15,717 bases of DNA from JAXHLG01 sp964505305 (lineage in GTDB: Bacteria; Patescibacteriota; Minisyncoccia; Moranbacterales; DUUL01), in NCBI GenBank assembly GCA_964505305.1, contig CAZDHE010000020.1, positions 1 through 15,717 of the forward strand, in the 5' to 3' direction. Positions 6,578 to 13,283 of this stretch are shown in pieces. The notes beneath the pieces are model-generated. The model was not told where the DNA came from. It searched no databases and saw nothing but the letters and a program-made list of their open reading frames with translations. How positions within the stretch are numbered: position 1 is the first letter of the stretch; every line of letters starts with the position of its first letter. Made by a program: the position numbers and the translations under genes.

Positions 6578-7240
6578 ATGCCACCCGATTTTGAAAAAGA
6601 TTACGAAGAAAAAGAAGAGGCAGAATGGAAAGAGGGGGAGGATATAAGCTTTTTGGCGTTTGTTTTTGATTTAGCCAAAATAATTTTCATTTCTTTAGTA
6701 ATTATTATTCCGGTAAGGACTTTTTTGTTTCAGCCTTTTTTTGTGCAAGGAGCTTCTATGGAGCCCAATTTTCACGACGGCGAATATTTAATCATCAATG
6801 AATTAGGCTACAAAAAGACAGTAGTGGGAACAGAGGAAAATAAGTTTTTTACAGTAGATTCTTTTAAGGATTTTTCCAGGGGAGATGTGGTTGTTTTCCG
6901 TTATCCTAAAAATCCCGAAGAATATTTTATTAAAAGAGTGGTGGGTCTACCCGGTGAAAAAATAGAGATTAAAGATGGGGAAGTGATTGTTTACAACGAA
7001 AAAAATCCCAGTGGAGGAATTTTGGATGAAGAAAGGTATTTAAAGGATTCCGCTCACGAGACGGAGTGCTCCGGAGCTTGTGTTTTTGAGTTAAAAAATG
7101 ATGAATATTTAGTTTTGGGAGACAATAGAGACCACAGCAGTGATGCCAGGCGCTGGGGAACTTTGCCTAAGGATTATGTGATAGGAAAGGTTCTTTTAAG
7201 GGCTTGGCCTCTTAATGAAATTAAATTTTTTCTGGAATAA
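6578..7240 (+). CDS. lepB: Signal peptidase I
   Basis: The 220-residue enzyme cleaves signal peptides from exported proteins on the outer face of the cytoplasmic membrane. An acidic N-terminus is followed by one transmembrane helix (about 25-46). The catalytic serine is Ser60 in Gly-Ala-Ser-Met-Glu-Pro, and the general-base lysine is Lys119 in Ile-Lys-Arg-Val-Val-Gly-Leu-Pro-Gly-Glu. The conserved Gly-Asp-Asn-Arg-Asp-x-Ser-x-Asp-Ala-Arg box is at 181-191. Two cysteines (164, 168) in the accessory segment before that box could form a disulfide. The length is normal for a single-anchor type I enzyme. It would process the six-cysteine repeat protein encoded at the left edge. hisS follows after 49 bp. 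Confidence 0.96.
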   Translation: MPPDFEKDYEEKEEAEWKEGEDISFLAFVFDLAKIIFISLVIIIPVRTFLFQPFFVQGASMEPNFHDGEYLIINELGYKKTVVGTEENKFFTVDSFKDFSRGDVVVFRYPKNPEEYFIKRVVGLPGEKIEIKDGEVIVYNEKNPSGGILDEERYLKDSAHETECSGACVFELKNDEYLVLGDNRDHSSDARRWGTLPKDYVIGKVLLRAWPLNEIKFFLE

Positions 7241-7289
7241 TTCAACAATTTCTTGATAAAGTTTATTTGTAAGTTTTAGTTTCAATAAA

Positions 7290-8639
7290 ATGCCCAAAAA
7301 ATCCAAGTCAAGTCAAGGCGAAAAAAACGAATTTCAAGAGGAGGGAAAAGCCTCATTTAAATCTATTCGCGGTATGCGCGATATTCTGCCGGAAAATCAG
7401 CCTTACTGGAATAAAATCAGAAAAACGGTGGAAAAAATTGCCTATGACTACAATTATCATCGGATAGACACCCCTTTGGTTGAGCCCAGGAGTTTATTTG
7501 AAAGAACTACCGGGGAGAATACGGATGTTGTGGAGAAAGAGATGTATAAATTTAAGACTCGGGGAGGAGAAGATGTTAGCTTGAGGCCGGAGGGAACCCC
7601 CGGAGTTGTTAGAGCTTATATTCAGCACGGAATGAGAACAAAAGCCAAACCGGTTAAACTCTACTATATCGGACCGATGTATAGGTATGACAGACCTCAA
7701 AAGGGTCGATATAGAGAATTTTATCAGTTTGGATTCGAAGCCTTTGGAGAAAAGGATCCGGTCTTAGATGCTCAGCTTATTCAATTGTCTTTGAGAATTC
7801 TAAAATCAATTGGCCTCAAAAACTTAAACGTCCACCTAAACAGCATAGGATGCGCAAAGTGCCGCCCCGAATATAACAATCTTTTGAAAGCTTATTTGAA
7901 GAATAGAGAAAAGTCATTATGTATGGATTGCAAGGAAAGGCTCAAAAAAAATCCTTTAAGGGTTTTGGATTGCAAGGAGGAAAAATGTTGCCAAGTGATA
8001 AGCCAAGCCCCTCAATCCGTGGATCATTTGTGTAAAGATTGTAAAAAGCATTTTACTTTTTTGCTGGAATGTCTGGATCAGATAGGAATTTCTTATGAGA
8101 TTGACTCCGGGCTGGTTAGGGGATTGGATTATTATACCAGAACAGTTTTTGAAATTTTTTCCGGTGAGGACAAAGAAAAAAAGACGGCTTTGGGAGGAGG
8201 GGGCAGGTATGACTATTTAGTAGAGAAATTAGGAGGTAAGAAAACTTCGGCCATCGGTTTTGCTATGGGGATGGATAGAATAATTGAAGAAATGAAAGAA
8301 AAGGATGTAAAGGGATATAATCCTCCTCGGCCCAAGGTTTTTCTGGCTCAATTGGGAGATATGGCTAAAATGAAAAGTTTGAAGGTGTTTCAGGATTTAG
8401 AGAAAGCCGGTATAACTGTAGCGGAAAGTTTCGGCAAGGGCGGTTTGCGTACTCAATTAAAGAGGGCAGATAAGATAGGAGCGGAAGTAGTTTTGATTAT
8501 AGGCCAAAGAGAAGCCTTGGATGAGACGGTTATAGTTAAAGAAATGCTTGGAGGCAACCAGGAAACGGTCTCTTTTGATAAAATTGTAAATGATGTTAAG
8601 AAAAAATTAGATAAAATAAAAAAAGAGAGAAGGCGTTGA
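7290..8639 (+). CDS. hisS: Histidyl-tRNA synthetase
   Basis: This 449-residue class II synthetase charges tRNA-His with histidine. Visible family marks are Gly-Met-Arg-Asp-Ile-Leu-Pro at about 28-34, Arg-Pro-Glu-Gly-Thr at about 99-103, the motif 2 segment with Arg-Tyr-Asp-Arg-Pro-Gln-x-Gly-Arg (about 130-140) and the histidine-specific Leu-Val-Arg-Gly-Leu-Asp-Tyr-Tyr at about 275-282. A Gly-rich Gly-Gly-Gly-Gly-Arg-Tyr-Asp loop and motif 3 (Gly-Phe-Ala-Met-Gly-Met-Asp-Arg, about 323-330) follow. The insertion at about 188-250 holds many cysteines in paired Cys-x-x-Cys form, suggesting a zinc site. The last 100 residues are the anticodon-binding domain. A Lys/Glu-rich N-terminal extension of about 25 residues and a basic tail are additions. 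It ends in TGA, so TGA is a stop here. Confidence 0.97.
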   Translation: MPKKSKSSQGEKNEFQEEGKASFKSIRGMRDILPENQPYWNKIRKTVEKIAYDYNYHRIDTPLVEPRSLFERTTGENTDVVEKEMYKFKTRGGEDVSLRPEGTPGVVRAYIQHGMRTKAKPVKLYYIGPMYRYDRPQKGRYREFYQFGFEAFGEKDPVLDAQLIQLSLRILKSIGLKNLNVHLNSIGCAKCRPEYNNLLKAYLKNREKSLCMDCKERLKKNPLRVLDCKEEKCCQVISQAPQSVDHLCKDCKKHFTFLLECLDQIGISYEIDSGLVRGLDYYTRTVFEIFSGEDKEKKTALGGGGRYDYLVEKLGGKKTSAIGFAMGMDRIIEEMKEKDVKGYNPPRPKVFLAQLGDMAKMKSLKVFQDLEKAGITVAESFGKGGLRTQLKRADKIGAEVVLIIGQREALDETVIVKEMLGGNQETVSFDKIVNDVKKKLDKIKKERRR

Positions 8640-8724
8640 ATTTGTAGTAGTAAGTTAGTAGAGTAAGTAGCCTTTTTTGCTTTTGGTAAATTAAAGGTAA
8701 ATATTAAAACTTAAAGACTGAATT

Positions 8725-9093
8725 ATGGCTAAAAAATCCGAATGCATTTTTTGTAAAATAGCCAACAAAGAAATTCCTGCAGAGATTGTTTACGAAGACG
8801 AAACGGTGATTGCTTTTCCGGATATTCATCCCGTAGTTCCGGTTCATATTTTGATAATACCTAAAAAACATTTAGAGTCGGTAGCGGACTTGACAGACAC
8901 CTCGGAAAATGAGAAAATAATGGGCCGTCTTGTAATGGCTGCCAAGAAGATAGCTCAAGAGAAAGGTATACAAGAAAAAGGATACAAGCTTTCAATTAGA
9001 ACCGGCAAGCACGGAGGCCAAGAAATTCCTCATATACATCTTCATTTATTAGGGGGAGCGAGGATGAGTGAAGGCATAAAGCCTATTGATTAG
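8725..9093 (+). CDS. HIT-family (histidine triad) nucleotide hydrolase, HINT type
   Basis: The 122-residue protein matches the HINT/PKCI branch of the HIT superfamily in length. Cys7-x-x-Cys10 near the start is the usual zinc-ligand pair. The middle has Ala-Phe-x-Asp-Ile-x-Pro-x-x-Pro-x-His, and the active-site triad is His103-x-His105-x-His107 preceded by Gly-Gly-Gln. The second His is the nucleophile in characterised HINT proteins. These enzymes hydrolyse purine nucleoside phosphoramidates and related AMP conjugates; the physiological substrate here is unknown. It is 85 bp after hisS and 112 bp before rpsU. It may be cytoplasmic housekeeping only, as no partner is evident. The start ATG follows an A/T-rich leader without a Shine-Dalgarno sequence. 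Confidence 0.95.
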   Translation: MAKKSECIFCKIANKEIPAEIVYEDETVIAFPDIHPVVPVHILIIPKKHLESVADLTDTSENEKIMGRLVMAAKKIAQEKGIQEKGYKLSIRTGKHGGQEIPHIHLHLLGGARMSEGIKPID

Positions 9094-9111
9094 AATTGTT
9101 TAGCCGGAACT

Positions 9112-9129
9112 TGCTTGGAAGCATTTTTT
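9112..9129 (+). terminator. Small hairpin with T run after the HIT gene
   Basis: TGCT and AGCA form a short stem (9112-9123) followed by six T (9124-9129). The stem is only four to five pairs, so termination would be partial at best. Confidence 0.3.
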
Positions 9130-9192
9130 GGGGTTTTAAAGAAAGAGGTTTAGATTATTAAGATATTTGGCAATAATTTAATAAAATAAGAA

Positions 9193-9198
9193 GGGAGG
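9193..9198 (+). promoter_or_regulatory. Strong Shine-Dalgarno sequence of rpsU
   Basis: GGGAGG, preceded by AA, lies seven bases before the ATG at 9206. This spacing decides the start: the in-frame TTG at 9200 is only one base from the element and cannot be used with it. No other gene in the window has a comparable site. Confidence 0.85.
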
Positions 9199-9205
9199 TT
9201 TGATT

Positions 9206-9472
9206 ATGGTAGAGGTAAGAAAAAAAGATAAAGAAACTTCTGAGAGTCTGATAAGAAGGTTTTCTCGCAGGATGCAAGAAAGCGGTGTTTTGATGCGCGC
9301 CAGGAAGACCCGATTTAGGGGAAGAAAAAAGAACAAAAAGCAGCTCAAAGAAGAAGCTCTTTATAAAAGCAAGGTTAAAAAGGAAGCTGATAGATTAAGA
9401 AAAATGGGTATTTTTGATGAAGAGAAATTCAAAGATATCAAGAAAAAAATATCCAGTGAACACAAGAATTAG
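9206..9472 (+). CDS. rpsU: 30S ribosomal protein bS21
   Basis: The 88-residue basic protein begins Met-Val-Glu-Val-Arg and continues with Leu-Ile-Arg-Arg-Phe-Ser-Arg-Arg and Glu-Ser-Gly-Val-Leu, the conserved bS21 core. It then has a Lys/Arg-rich stretch where typical bS21 ends. bS21 sits on the small subunit near the 3' end of 16S rRNA and helps initiation. The protein is longer than the usual 58-71 residues because of a charged C-terminal helix (about 50-88). The start was chosen for the Shine-Dalgarno spacing. The rpsU-yqeY order is also common in other bacteria. A strong hairpin lies downstream before yqeY. Confidence 0.93.
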   Translation: MVEVRKKDKETSESLIRRFSRRMQESGVLMRARKTRFRGRKKNKKQLKEEALYKSKVKKEADRLRKMGIFDEEKFKDIKKKISSEHKN

Positions 9473-9597
9473 TCTTGATAAAACTTGCAAATTTTTATCT
9501 TTTTTAGGTGAGTTTTTCAATGGATTTACAGTTTTTTGCTTGAATGATTTGTTCTTAAAAGATTTCTTTTTTAGTGCATCTTGCTGGACTGATTTAT

Positions 9598-9638
9598 TAG
9601 AAGCGGTTGACCCCGGTTTCCGGGGTCCGCGGCTTCTA
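9598..9638 (+). terminator. Strong hairpin between rpsU and yqeY
   Basis: TAGAAGC (9598-9604) pairs with GCTTCTA (9632-9638), and ACCCCGG (9610-9616) pairs with CCGGGGT (9620-9626) around a TTT loop, with a small internal loop between. It is the most GC-rich structure in an AT-rich stretch. The following bases are only moderately T-rich, so it may be a leaky terminator, an attenuator or an RNA-processing or stability element rather than a full stop. Confidence 0.65.
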
Positions 9639-9666
9639 TTTATAAGAAATTTAATCTTAAATAGAA

Positions 9667-10122
9667 ATGCAACTTAAAAACAAGATTGTTGAAGATTTTA
9701 AAGAAGCTTTTCGCAGCGGAGACAAAGAAAAAAAGACCGTCCTGTCCGGTATTAATTCCGAAATTAAAAACAAGGAAATCGAGTTGGGCAAAAGAGAGAA
9801 AGGTCTTAATGATGAGGAGGTGATTCAAATTATCAAAAAAGCTTTAAAGCAAAGAGAAGACTCCTCTTCTCAATATAAAGAGGGAGGAAGAGATGATTTG
9901 GCCGAAAAAGAAATAAAAGAGGCTGAGATATTGAAGAATTATTTGCCGGAGCAGATGAGTGATGAGGAAATAGAGGCAAAAGTGAGCGAGATTATCGAAA
10001 AAACGGGAGCCCGGGGAAGCGAGGACTTGGGGAGGGTAATGGGAGTTGCCATGGGTGAACTTAAAAACAGCGCTGATGGTAACAAGGTTAGAGAAATAGC
10101 GCAAAAACTTTTGCAGCTTTAG
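9667..10122 (+). CDS. yqeY: GatB/YqeY domain protein
   Basis: This 151-residue soluble helical protein belongs to the YqeY family (related to the C-terminal tail of the GatB subunit of the tRNA amidotransferase). It has the typical N-terminal Leu-x-x-x-Ile-x-x-Asp-Phe-Lys-Glu-Ala, the Leu-Ser-x-Ile-Asn-x-Glu-Ile-Lys-Asn segment, Gln-Arg-Glu-Asp-Ser near residue 62, the Leu-Pro-Glu-Gln-Met segment near 95 and Gly-x-Val-Met-Gly near 123. The length is normal. A link to aminoacyl-tRNA metabolism is inferred from the GatB relationship; no enzyme activity is established for stand-alone YqeY. It follows rpsU, separated by the hairpin, so its expression is probably lower than that of bS21. No Shine-Dalgarno sequence is visible. 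Confidence 0.93.
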   Translation: MQLKNKIVEDFKEAFRSGDKEKKTVLSGINSEIKNKEIELGKREKGLNDEEVIQIIKKALKQREDSSSQYKEGGRDDLAEKEIKEAEILKNYLPEQMSDEEIEAKVSEIIEKTGARGSEDLGRVMGVAMGELKNSADGNKVREIAQKLLQL

Positions 10123-10295
10123 CCTCAGCTAAGGCAAAAATTTTTGGAAAATTTAGCAATAAGAGTGGAATTGCAGTAGGAATAGCGTTTGGAGACAGCC
10201 CCGGTAAAGAAAGTTTTGAAAATAGTAGAGTTGTTTCTGGTTGTCCTATTCCTAATTTTTTCCTAATTTTAGGCGAATTTATTATTGAATCGTAA
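10092..10295 (+). other. Start-less open frame between yqeY and ybeY (possible gene remnant)
   Basis: The frame is open for 67 codons between a TAG at 10089 and a TAA at 10293, overlapping the end of yqeY in another frame. It contains no ATG, GTG or TTG start. The translation (including a Gly-Ile-Ala-Val-Gly-Ile-Ala-Phe-Gly-Asp stretch) looks more protein-like than random AT-rich DNA. The opposite strand is also open across the same bases. It could be a decayed gene fragment or chance; no family is recognised. Confidence 0.25.
10117..10134 (+). terminator. Hairpin over the yqeY stop codon
   Basis: CTTTAGC (10117-10123) pairs with GCTAAGG (10128-10134; one G-T pair) around the loop CTCA, followed after a few bases by five T. 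The stem includes the yqeY stop codon. It is a candidate weak terminator. Confidence 0.35.
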
Positions 10296-10316
10296 AAAAG
10301 AATCAAATAGCTTAGT

Positions 10317-10784
10317 ATGACAAATAAAGCCAATATTAATCTGGAGATTATAGACAAAAGCCAATCCGGAGAAGTTGATGATTTCATTGAAAGCGTTTTG
10401 AACAAAGGCTTATTTTTTTTAATAAGAAAAGGTTTACTGAAAGAGAGCTGTAAAATTGATTTGAGCGTAGCTTTATTGAAAGAAGAGGAAATAAAGAAAT
10501 TAAATAATAAATACAGAAATATTAACAAACCTACCGATATTTTATCTTTCTGTTATAATAAAGACAGCAAGCTTTTGGAAGGAGAATTGATTTTGAGCTT
10601 AAGCATTATTAAAAAGAACGCCAAAGAAGGTAAGAAAGATTTTAAAGAAGAGTTATCATTGGTGATTTTTCATGGCCTTTTGCATCTTTTTGGATTTGCC
10701 CATAGCAAAGAAATGTTTTCTTTGCAAAGCGAGTTCGTGGATAAGCTTAGAAGTCAAAACCAATTCAGAAATTTTGAATGTTAG
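10317..10784 (+). CDS. ybeY: Endoribonuclease YbeY (rRNA maturation factor)
   Basis: The 155-residue protein matches YbeY, a zinc-dependent single-strand endoribonuclease for 16S rRNA 3' processing and 70S quality control. The Tyr-Arg-x-x-x-Lys-Pro-Thr-Asp-Ile-Leu-Ser-Phe motif is at about residues 69-81. The metal site is His119-x-x-x-His123-x-x-x-x-x-His129 with the family spacing. The Asp normally just before the third histidine is Ala128 here; the three histidine ligands are intact, so activity is still likely. It sits 31 bp upstream of mreB. Its place with bS21 and YqeY gives a cluster of translation-related genes. Confidence 0.92.
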   Translation: MTNKANINLEIIDKSQSGEVDDFIESVLNKGLFFLIRKGLLKESCKIDLSVALLKEEEIKKLNNKYRNINKPTDILSFCYNKDSKLLEGELILSLSIIKKNAKEGKKDFKEELSLVIFHGLLHLFGFAHSKEMFSLQSEFVDKLRSQNQFRNFEC

Positions 10785-10815
10785 ACTTGTTTTTAAATTA
10801 TATTTTAAAATTGTA

Positions 10816-11838
10816 ATGAGTAATTTTTCCAAAATATTTTTAAATAAAATCGGAATAGATTTGGGTACTGCCAACACCTTAGTTTTCATTCCCAAAAAGG
10901 GTATTGTTGTCAATGAGCCTTCCGTGGTGGCTGTAGGGGTAAACGATTACAATGTTTTAGCGGTTGGCAATGAGGCTAAAGAGATGATAGGAAGAACACC
11001 CGAGACTATTATTGCCCAGAGGCCTCTCAAGGATGGCGTAATTGCCGATTATAAAGTCACGGAAGCAATGATAAGATATTTTGTAAATAAAGTTAGTCCT
11101 CGAGTGAGGATTTTTCGTCCCGATATCTTGGTTTCTATTCCGGCGGGAGTAACCTCTACTGAAAGGAGGGCCGTTGTGGAGGCAACTAACAAGGCCGGCG
11201 CCAAAAACGCTTATGTAGTAAAAGAGCCTGTTCTGGCAGCCATTGGAGCCGGAATTCCGGTCAACAGCGCTTCCGGAAATATGATTATAGATATAGGCGG
11301 AGGAACTTCGGAGGTAGCGATTATTTCTTTGGGAGGCGTAGTCTCAGCGCACAGCGCTCGGGTTGGAGGAAACAAGATAGACAACGCCATTTCTAATTAC
11401 ATCAAAAAAAGAAACGGTTTGGCTATCGGAGAAAGGACTGCCGAAGAGATTAAAATTTCAGTGGGAAGCGCCATTCCTCAAGTAAATGAAAAATACATAG
11501 AAGTTAGAGGACGCGATTTAATGGGAGGATTGCCCAGAAATATCAGAGTGTCTTCCAATGAAGTCACCGAGGCTATTCAGGATGAACTTAAAGAAATAGT
11601 GGAAGCGGTAAAAAAAGTTTTGCAAGAAACGCCCCCAGAATTGGCAGCCGATGTTATGGATAAGGGGATGGTTTTATCCGGCGGCGGAGCTTTGTTGAGA
11701 AACTTAGATCAGTATATAACCAGGATGACCGGTGTGCCATGTTATTCGGCGGATGATCCTCTTCTGTGTGTAGCCAAGGGAGCGGGGGTGGCTTTGGATA
11801 ATTTAGAAATTTACAAAAAAACTATTTTGGCCAAATAG
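10816..11838 (+). CDS. mreB: Rod-shape determining protein MreB
   Basis: The product is 340 residues from the ATG at 10816, the normal MreB length. A longer in-frame start at 10672 lies inside ybeY and adds 48 residues not found in the family, so it is rejected. Actin-fold marks are the phosphate-1 loop Gly-Ile-Asp-Leu-Gly-Thr-Ala-Asn-Thr near residue 12, Arg-Pro-Leu-Lys-Asp-Gly-Val-Ile-Ala-Asp, Ser-Ile-Pro-Ala-Gly-Val-Thr-x-x-Glu-Arg-Arg, phosphate-2 Ile-Asp-Ile-Gly-Gly-Gly-Thr-Ser-Glu and the adenosine site Leu-Ser-Gly-Gly-Gly-Ala-Leu-Leu. MreB forms membrane-associated filaments that direct cell-wall synthesis. The usual mreC and mreD partners do not follow; a noncoding gap does. Confidence 0.96.
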   Translation: MSNFSKIFLNKIGIDLGTANTLVFIPKKGIVVNEPSVVAVGVNDYNVLAVGNEAKEMIGRTPETIIAQRPLKDGVIADYKVTEAMIRYFVNKVSPRVRIFRPDILVSIPAGVTSTERRAVVEATNKAGAKNAYVVKEPVLAAIGAGIPVNSASGNMIIDIGGGTSEVAIISLGGVVSAHSARVGGNKIDNAISNYIKKRNGLAIGERTAEEIKISVGSAIPQVNEKYIEVRGRDLMGGLPRNIRVSSNEVTEAIQDELKEIVEAVKKVLQETPPELAADVMDKGMVLSGGGALLRNLDQYITRMTGVPCYSADDPLLCVAKGAGVALDNLEIYKKTILAK

Positions 11839-11869
11839 GATTATTATTTTCAGCTCTTTAGATAATTTT

Positions 11870-11920
11870 ATGGGTAAAATTCTTTCTCGATCATTCTTAA
11901 ACAAACAATATCTGCCATAA
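11870..11920 (+). pseudogene. Possible 5' remnant of a 3-methyladenine DNA glycosylase (Mpg/AAG) gene
   Basis: A 16-codon frame starts Met-Gly-Lys-Ile-Leu-Ser-Arg-Ser-Phe-Leu-Asn-Lys and then hits TAA. This resembles the N-terminus of Mpg-family glycosylases (Lys-Ile-Leu-x-Arg-Ser-Phe-Phe-Asn). The repeat element begins a few bases later, and no continuation of the family is seen beyond it. The match is short, so this may be coincidence. Confidence 0.22.
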
Positions 11921-11924
11921 AATC

Positions 11925-12009
11925 CTTGTCTGCGACAGGCAGGCAAATGACCACCCAGTGGAACAGTCTTGCTTTGCAAGAACTCCACCAAGTGAACATT
12001 TGTCATTTG
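11925..12009. repeat. Nested inverted-repeat element (possible dispersed mini-element)
   Basis: A first stem-loop is CTTGTC (11925-11930)/GACAGG (11934-11939). Next to it CAAATGAC (11944-11951) pairs with GTCATTTG (12002-12009), and inside this lie GTGGA (11958-11962)/TCCAC (11984-11988) and TCTTGC (11967-11972)/GCAAGA (11976-11981) around TTT. Several nested stems within 85 bp are unlikely in random AT-rich DNA. The arrangement resembles dispersed palindromic elements seen in CPR intergenic regions. Whether it is mobile, a terminator or a small RNA cannot be decided from one copy. Confidence 0.55.
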
Positions 12010-12365
12010 GGTCGTCGACTTTGCTAAATTGAAATCATTTTATTATATTCACCTACAGAGTTGTCTGAAGAACTTTAATTTCCATACGAAGAGGGTTAAA
12101 TTTTTCAAATAACAAACAGCCGGAGTAATTATTGAACAAATTTTTTGTTTGAATAAAATAGCAAACAAAGATAAGCAAAAGCAGAAAAGATTAAAAAATT
12201 TATTTAGAAAGATAATTAAAGATAGAAACAAAATTCGGAACCTTGACTTGTTAACGCGAGTGGCAAAATTAACCGCTATTGCAAGCTTTGACTTTCGGAG
12301 AGGTTTTTCAAAATTTTCCTTAAAATATAGGAAGCTTAGTTAAGCGATTAATTTTACCGTTCACG

Positions 12366-12382
12366 TTGTTTGCCTTAAACAA
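12366..12382 (+). promoter_or_regulatory. Hairpin just upstream of the membrane protein start
   Basis: TTGTTT (12366-12371) and AAACAA (12377-12382) are perfect complements with a five-base loop, ending nine bases before the ATG at 12392. In RNA it would lie in the ribosome-binding zone and could modulate initiation; a chance occurrence is possible. Confidence 0.3.
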
Positions 12383-12391
12383 ATTTAATAT

Positions 12392-13216
12392 ATGTTTTTT
12401 TATTTACAACCCATTATTTATACCCTAGTTTTTTTATTGGCGCTGGAGGCTGTGGCTTTAAAGAACGATTGGACGGAAGTAGCTGCTTGGTTTTTGATCG
12501 CTTTTACCACAGTAGTCATTTGGCCGCTTACCAGAAAACCGCGCTTTATTGCGCTTCCTTTTTTTCTAAGTTTCGGAGCTTTGACTTTATTGTTTTTTGT
12601 AGATCATCCCCTGGAGAGACAGGTTTTTATTTTTTTATCTTCTTTTACTTATTATTTGACTATAGCCGGAGGGTATAGGTTGAGGTTTTATAATTGTGAT
12701 CAAACTGCTCTGGGGATGGTAAATTTGGCAACCGCCGTCTCTGCTTTTTTTTGGTTTACCTCCGCTTTTGCCTGGTTTCTTAATTATCAAATCCAATATT
12801 GGTTAATGTCATTAGTTTTGTTTCTGGCGGTTTTTTTAATTAGTTTGCCATCTTTTTTTATTTGTGCAAGAGATAGGAAAGAAAGGGAAAAGAGGGATAA
12901 ATCTGGAAAAAATTCTAAAAAAAAGAATATTCTTTTATGCTGTGGAAGCGAGTGTTTAGACTTTGGCTCGATTATATTTATCGCCTTGGTTTTGTCTTTG
13001 ATTTCAACGCAAATTTTTTTCGGGCTATTTTTTTGGCCTTTTAGTTATTTGACATTAGGGACATGCGGGTTTATAATTTTTTATGGGTTTTGGGATACAA
13101 TCAGGGTTTATTTAAGAGGAGAGTTAACTTTTCAAAGAGTTATTTTAAATTTATTTATTTCAATCATTCTTTTGGCAGGCATTTTAGCTACTGCTCAGTG
13201 GGAATTGGCGGTGTAG
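12392..13216 (+). CDS. Polytopic membrane protein of unknown function
   Basis: The 274-residue protein is mostly hydrophobic, with eight or nine predicted membrane helices (roughly 5-22, 29-46, 53-71, 77-95, 107-128, 133-157, 192-217, 219-237 and 248-270). A strongly basic loop at about 164-182 (Arg, Lys, Glu, Ser) separates the first six helices from the rest and is probably cytoplasmic, followed by a Cys-Cys-Gly-Ser-Glu-Cys segment. No catalytic motif or transporter signature is apparent, and I do not recognise the family. The next gene, an HtrA-like protein, begins 67 bp downstream on the same strand, so a shared envelope role is possible but unproven. The start at 12392 is the first ATG of the hydrophobic region. 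Confidence 0.75.
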   Translation: MFFYLQPIIYTLVFLLALEAVALKNDWTEVAAWFLIAFTTVVIWPLTRKPRFIALPFFLSFGALTLLFFVDHPLERQVFIFLSSFTYYLTIAGGYRLRFYNCDQTALGMVNLATAVSAFFWFTSAFAWFLNYQIQYWLMSLVLFLAVFLISLPSFFICARDRKEREKRDKSGKNSKKKNILLCCGSECLDFGSIIFIALVLSLISTQIFFGLFFWPFSYLTLGTCGFIIFYGFWDTIRVYLRGELTFQRVILNLFISIILLAGILATAQWELAV

Positions 13217-13283
13217 CTTTTGTTTTTTTTGATATTTAAGACGCTTTTTAGCGGCGGCGGGGACTAATAATTATAAAACATAG

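Larger units (their letters stand above)
11839..12391. other. 553-bp gap without a convincing gene
   Basis: This stretch after mreB holds a possible gene-start remnant at 11870, a nested inverted-repeat element at 11925-12009 and a small hairpin before the next gene. A 64-codon open frame from a TTG at 12149 is Lys/Arg/Asn-rich and looks like a product of AT-rich composition. No tRNA or known RNA family was recognised. Confidence 0.55.

Noticed and set aside
8634..8639. Alternative genetic code with TGA read as Gly
   Set aside because: hisS ends in TGA at the expected C-terminus, and no in-frame TGA is needed inside any gene.
9200..9205. TTG start giving two extra residues to bS21
   Set aside because: The Shine-Dalgarno sequence would be only one base away; the ATG at 9206 has ideal spacing and restores the usual N-terminus.
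9414..9677. 87-codon plus-strand frame over the rpsU-yqeY gap
   Set aside because: It overlaps the rpsU end in another frame, runs through the GC-rich hairpin and lacks any family resemblance.
10098..10122. Programmed frameshift extending YqeY into the open frame that follows
   Set aside because: YqeY already ends at its normal C-terminus, and the A-run here does not form a proper tandem-slippage heptamer in frame.
10672..10815. Longer MreB start
   Set aside because: The extra 48 codons overlap ybeY in another frame and match nothing in MreB; the ATG at 10816 gives the family length.
11803..12006. 67-codon minus-strand frame over the mreB end and the repeat element
   Set aside because: It is made of antisense mreB plus palindrome sequence and resembles the spurious frames produced by such repeats.
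12149..12343. 64-codon plus-strand frame before the membrane protein
   Set aside because: TTG start without a ribosome-binding site and a Lys/Arg/Asn-rich composition expected from AT-rich noncoding DNA.
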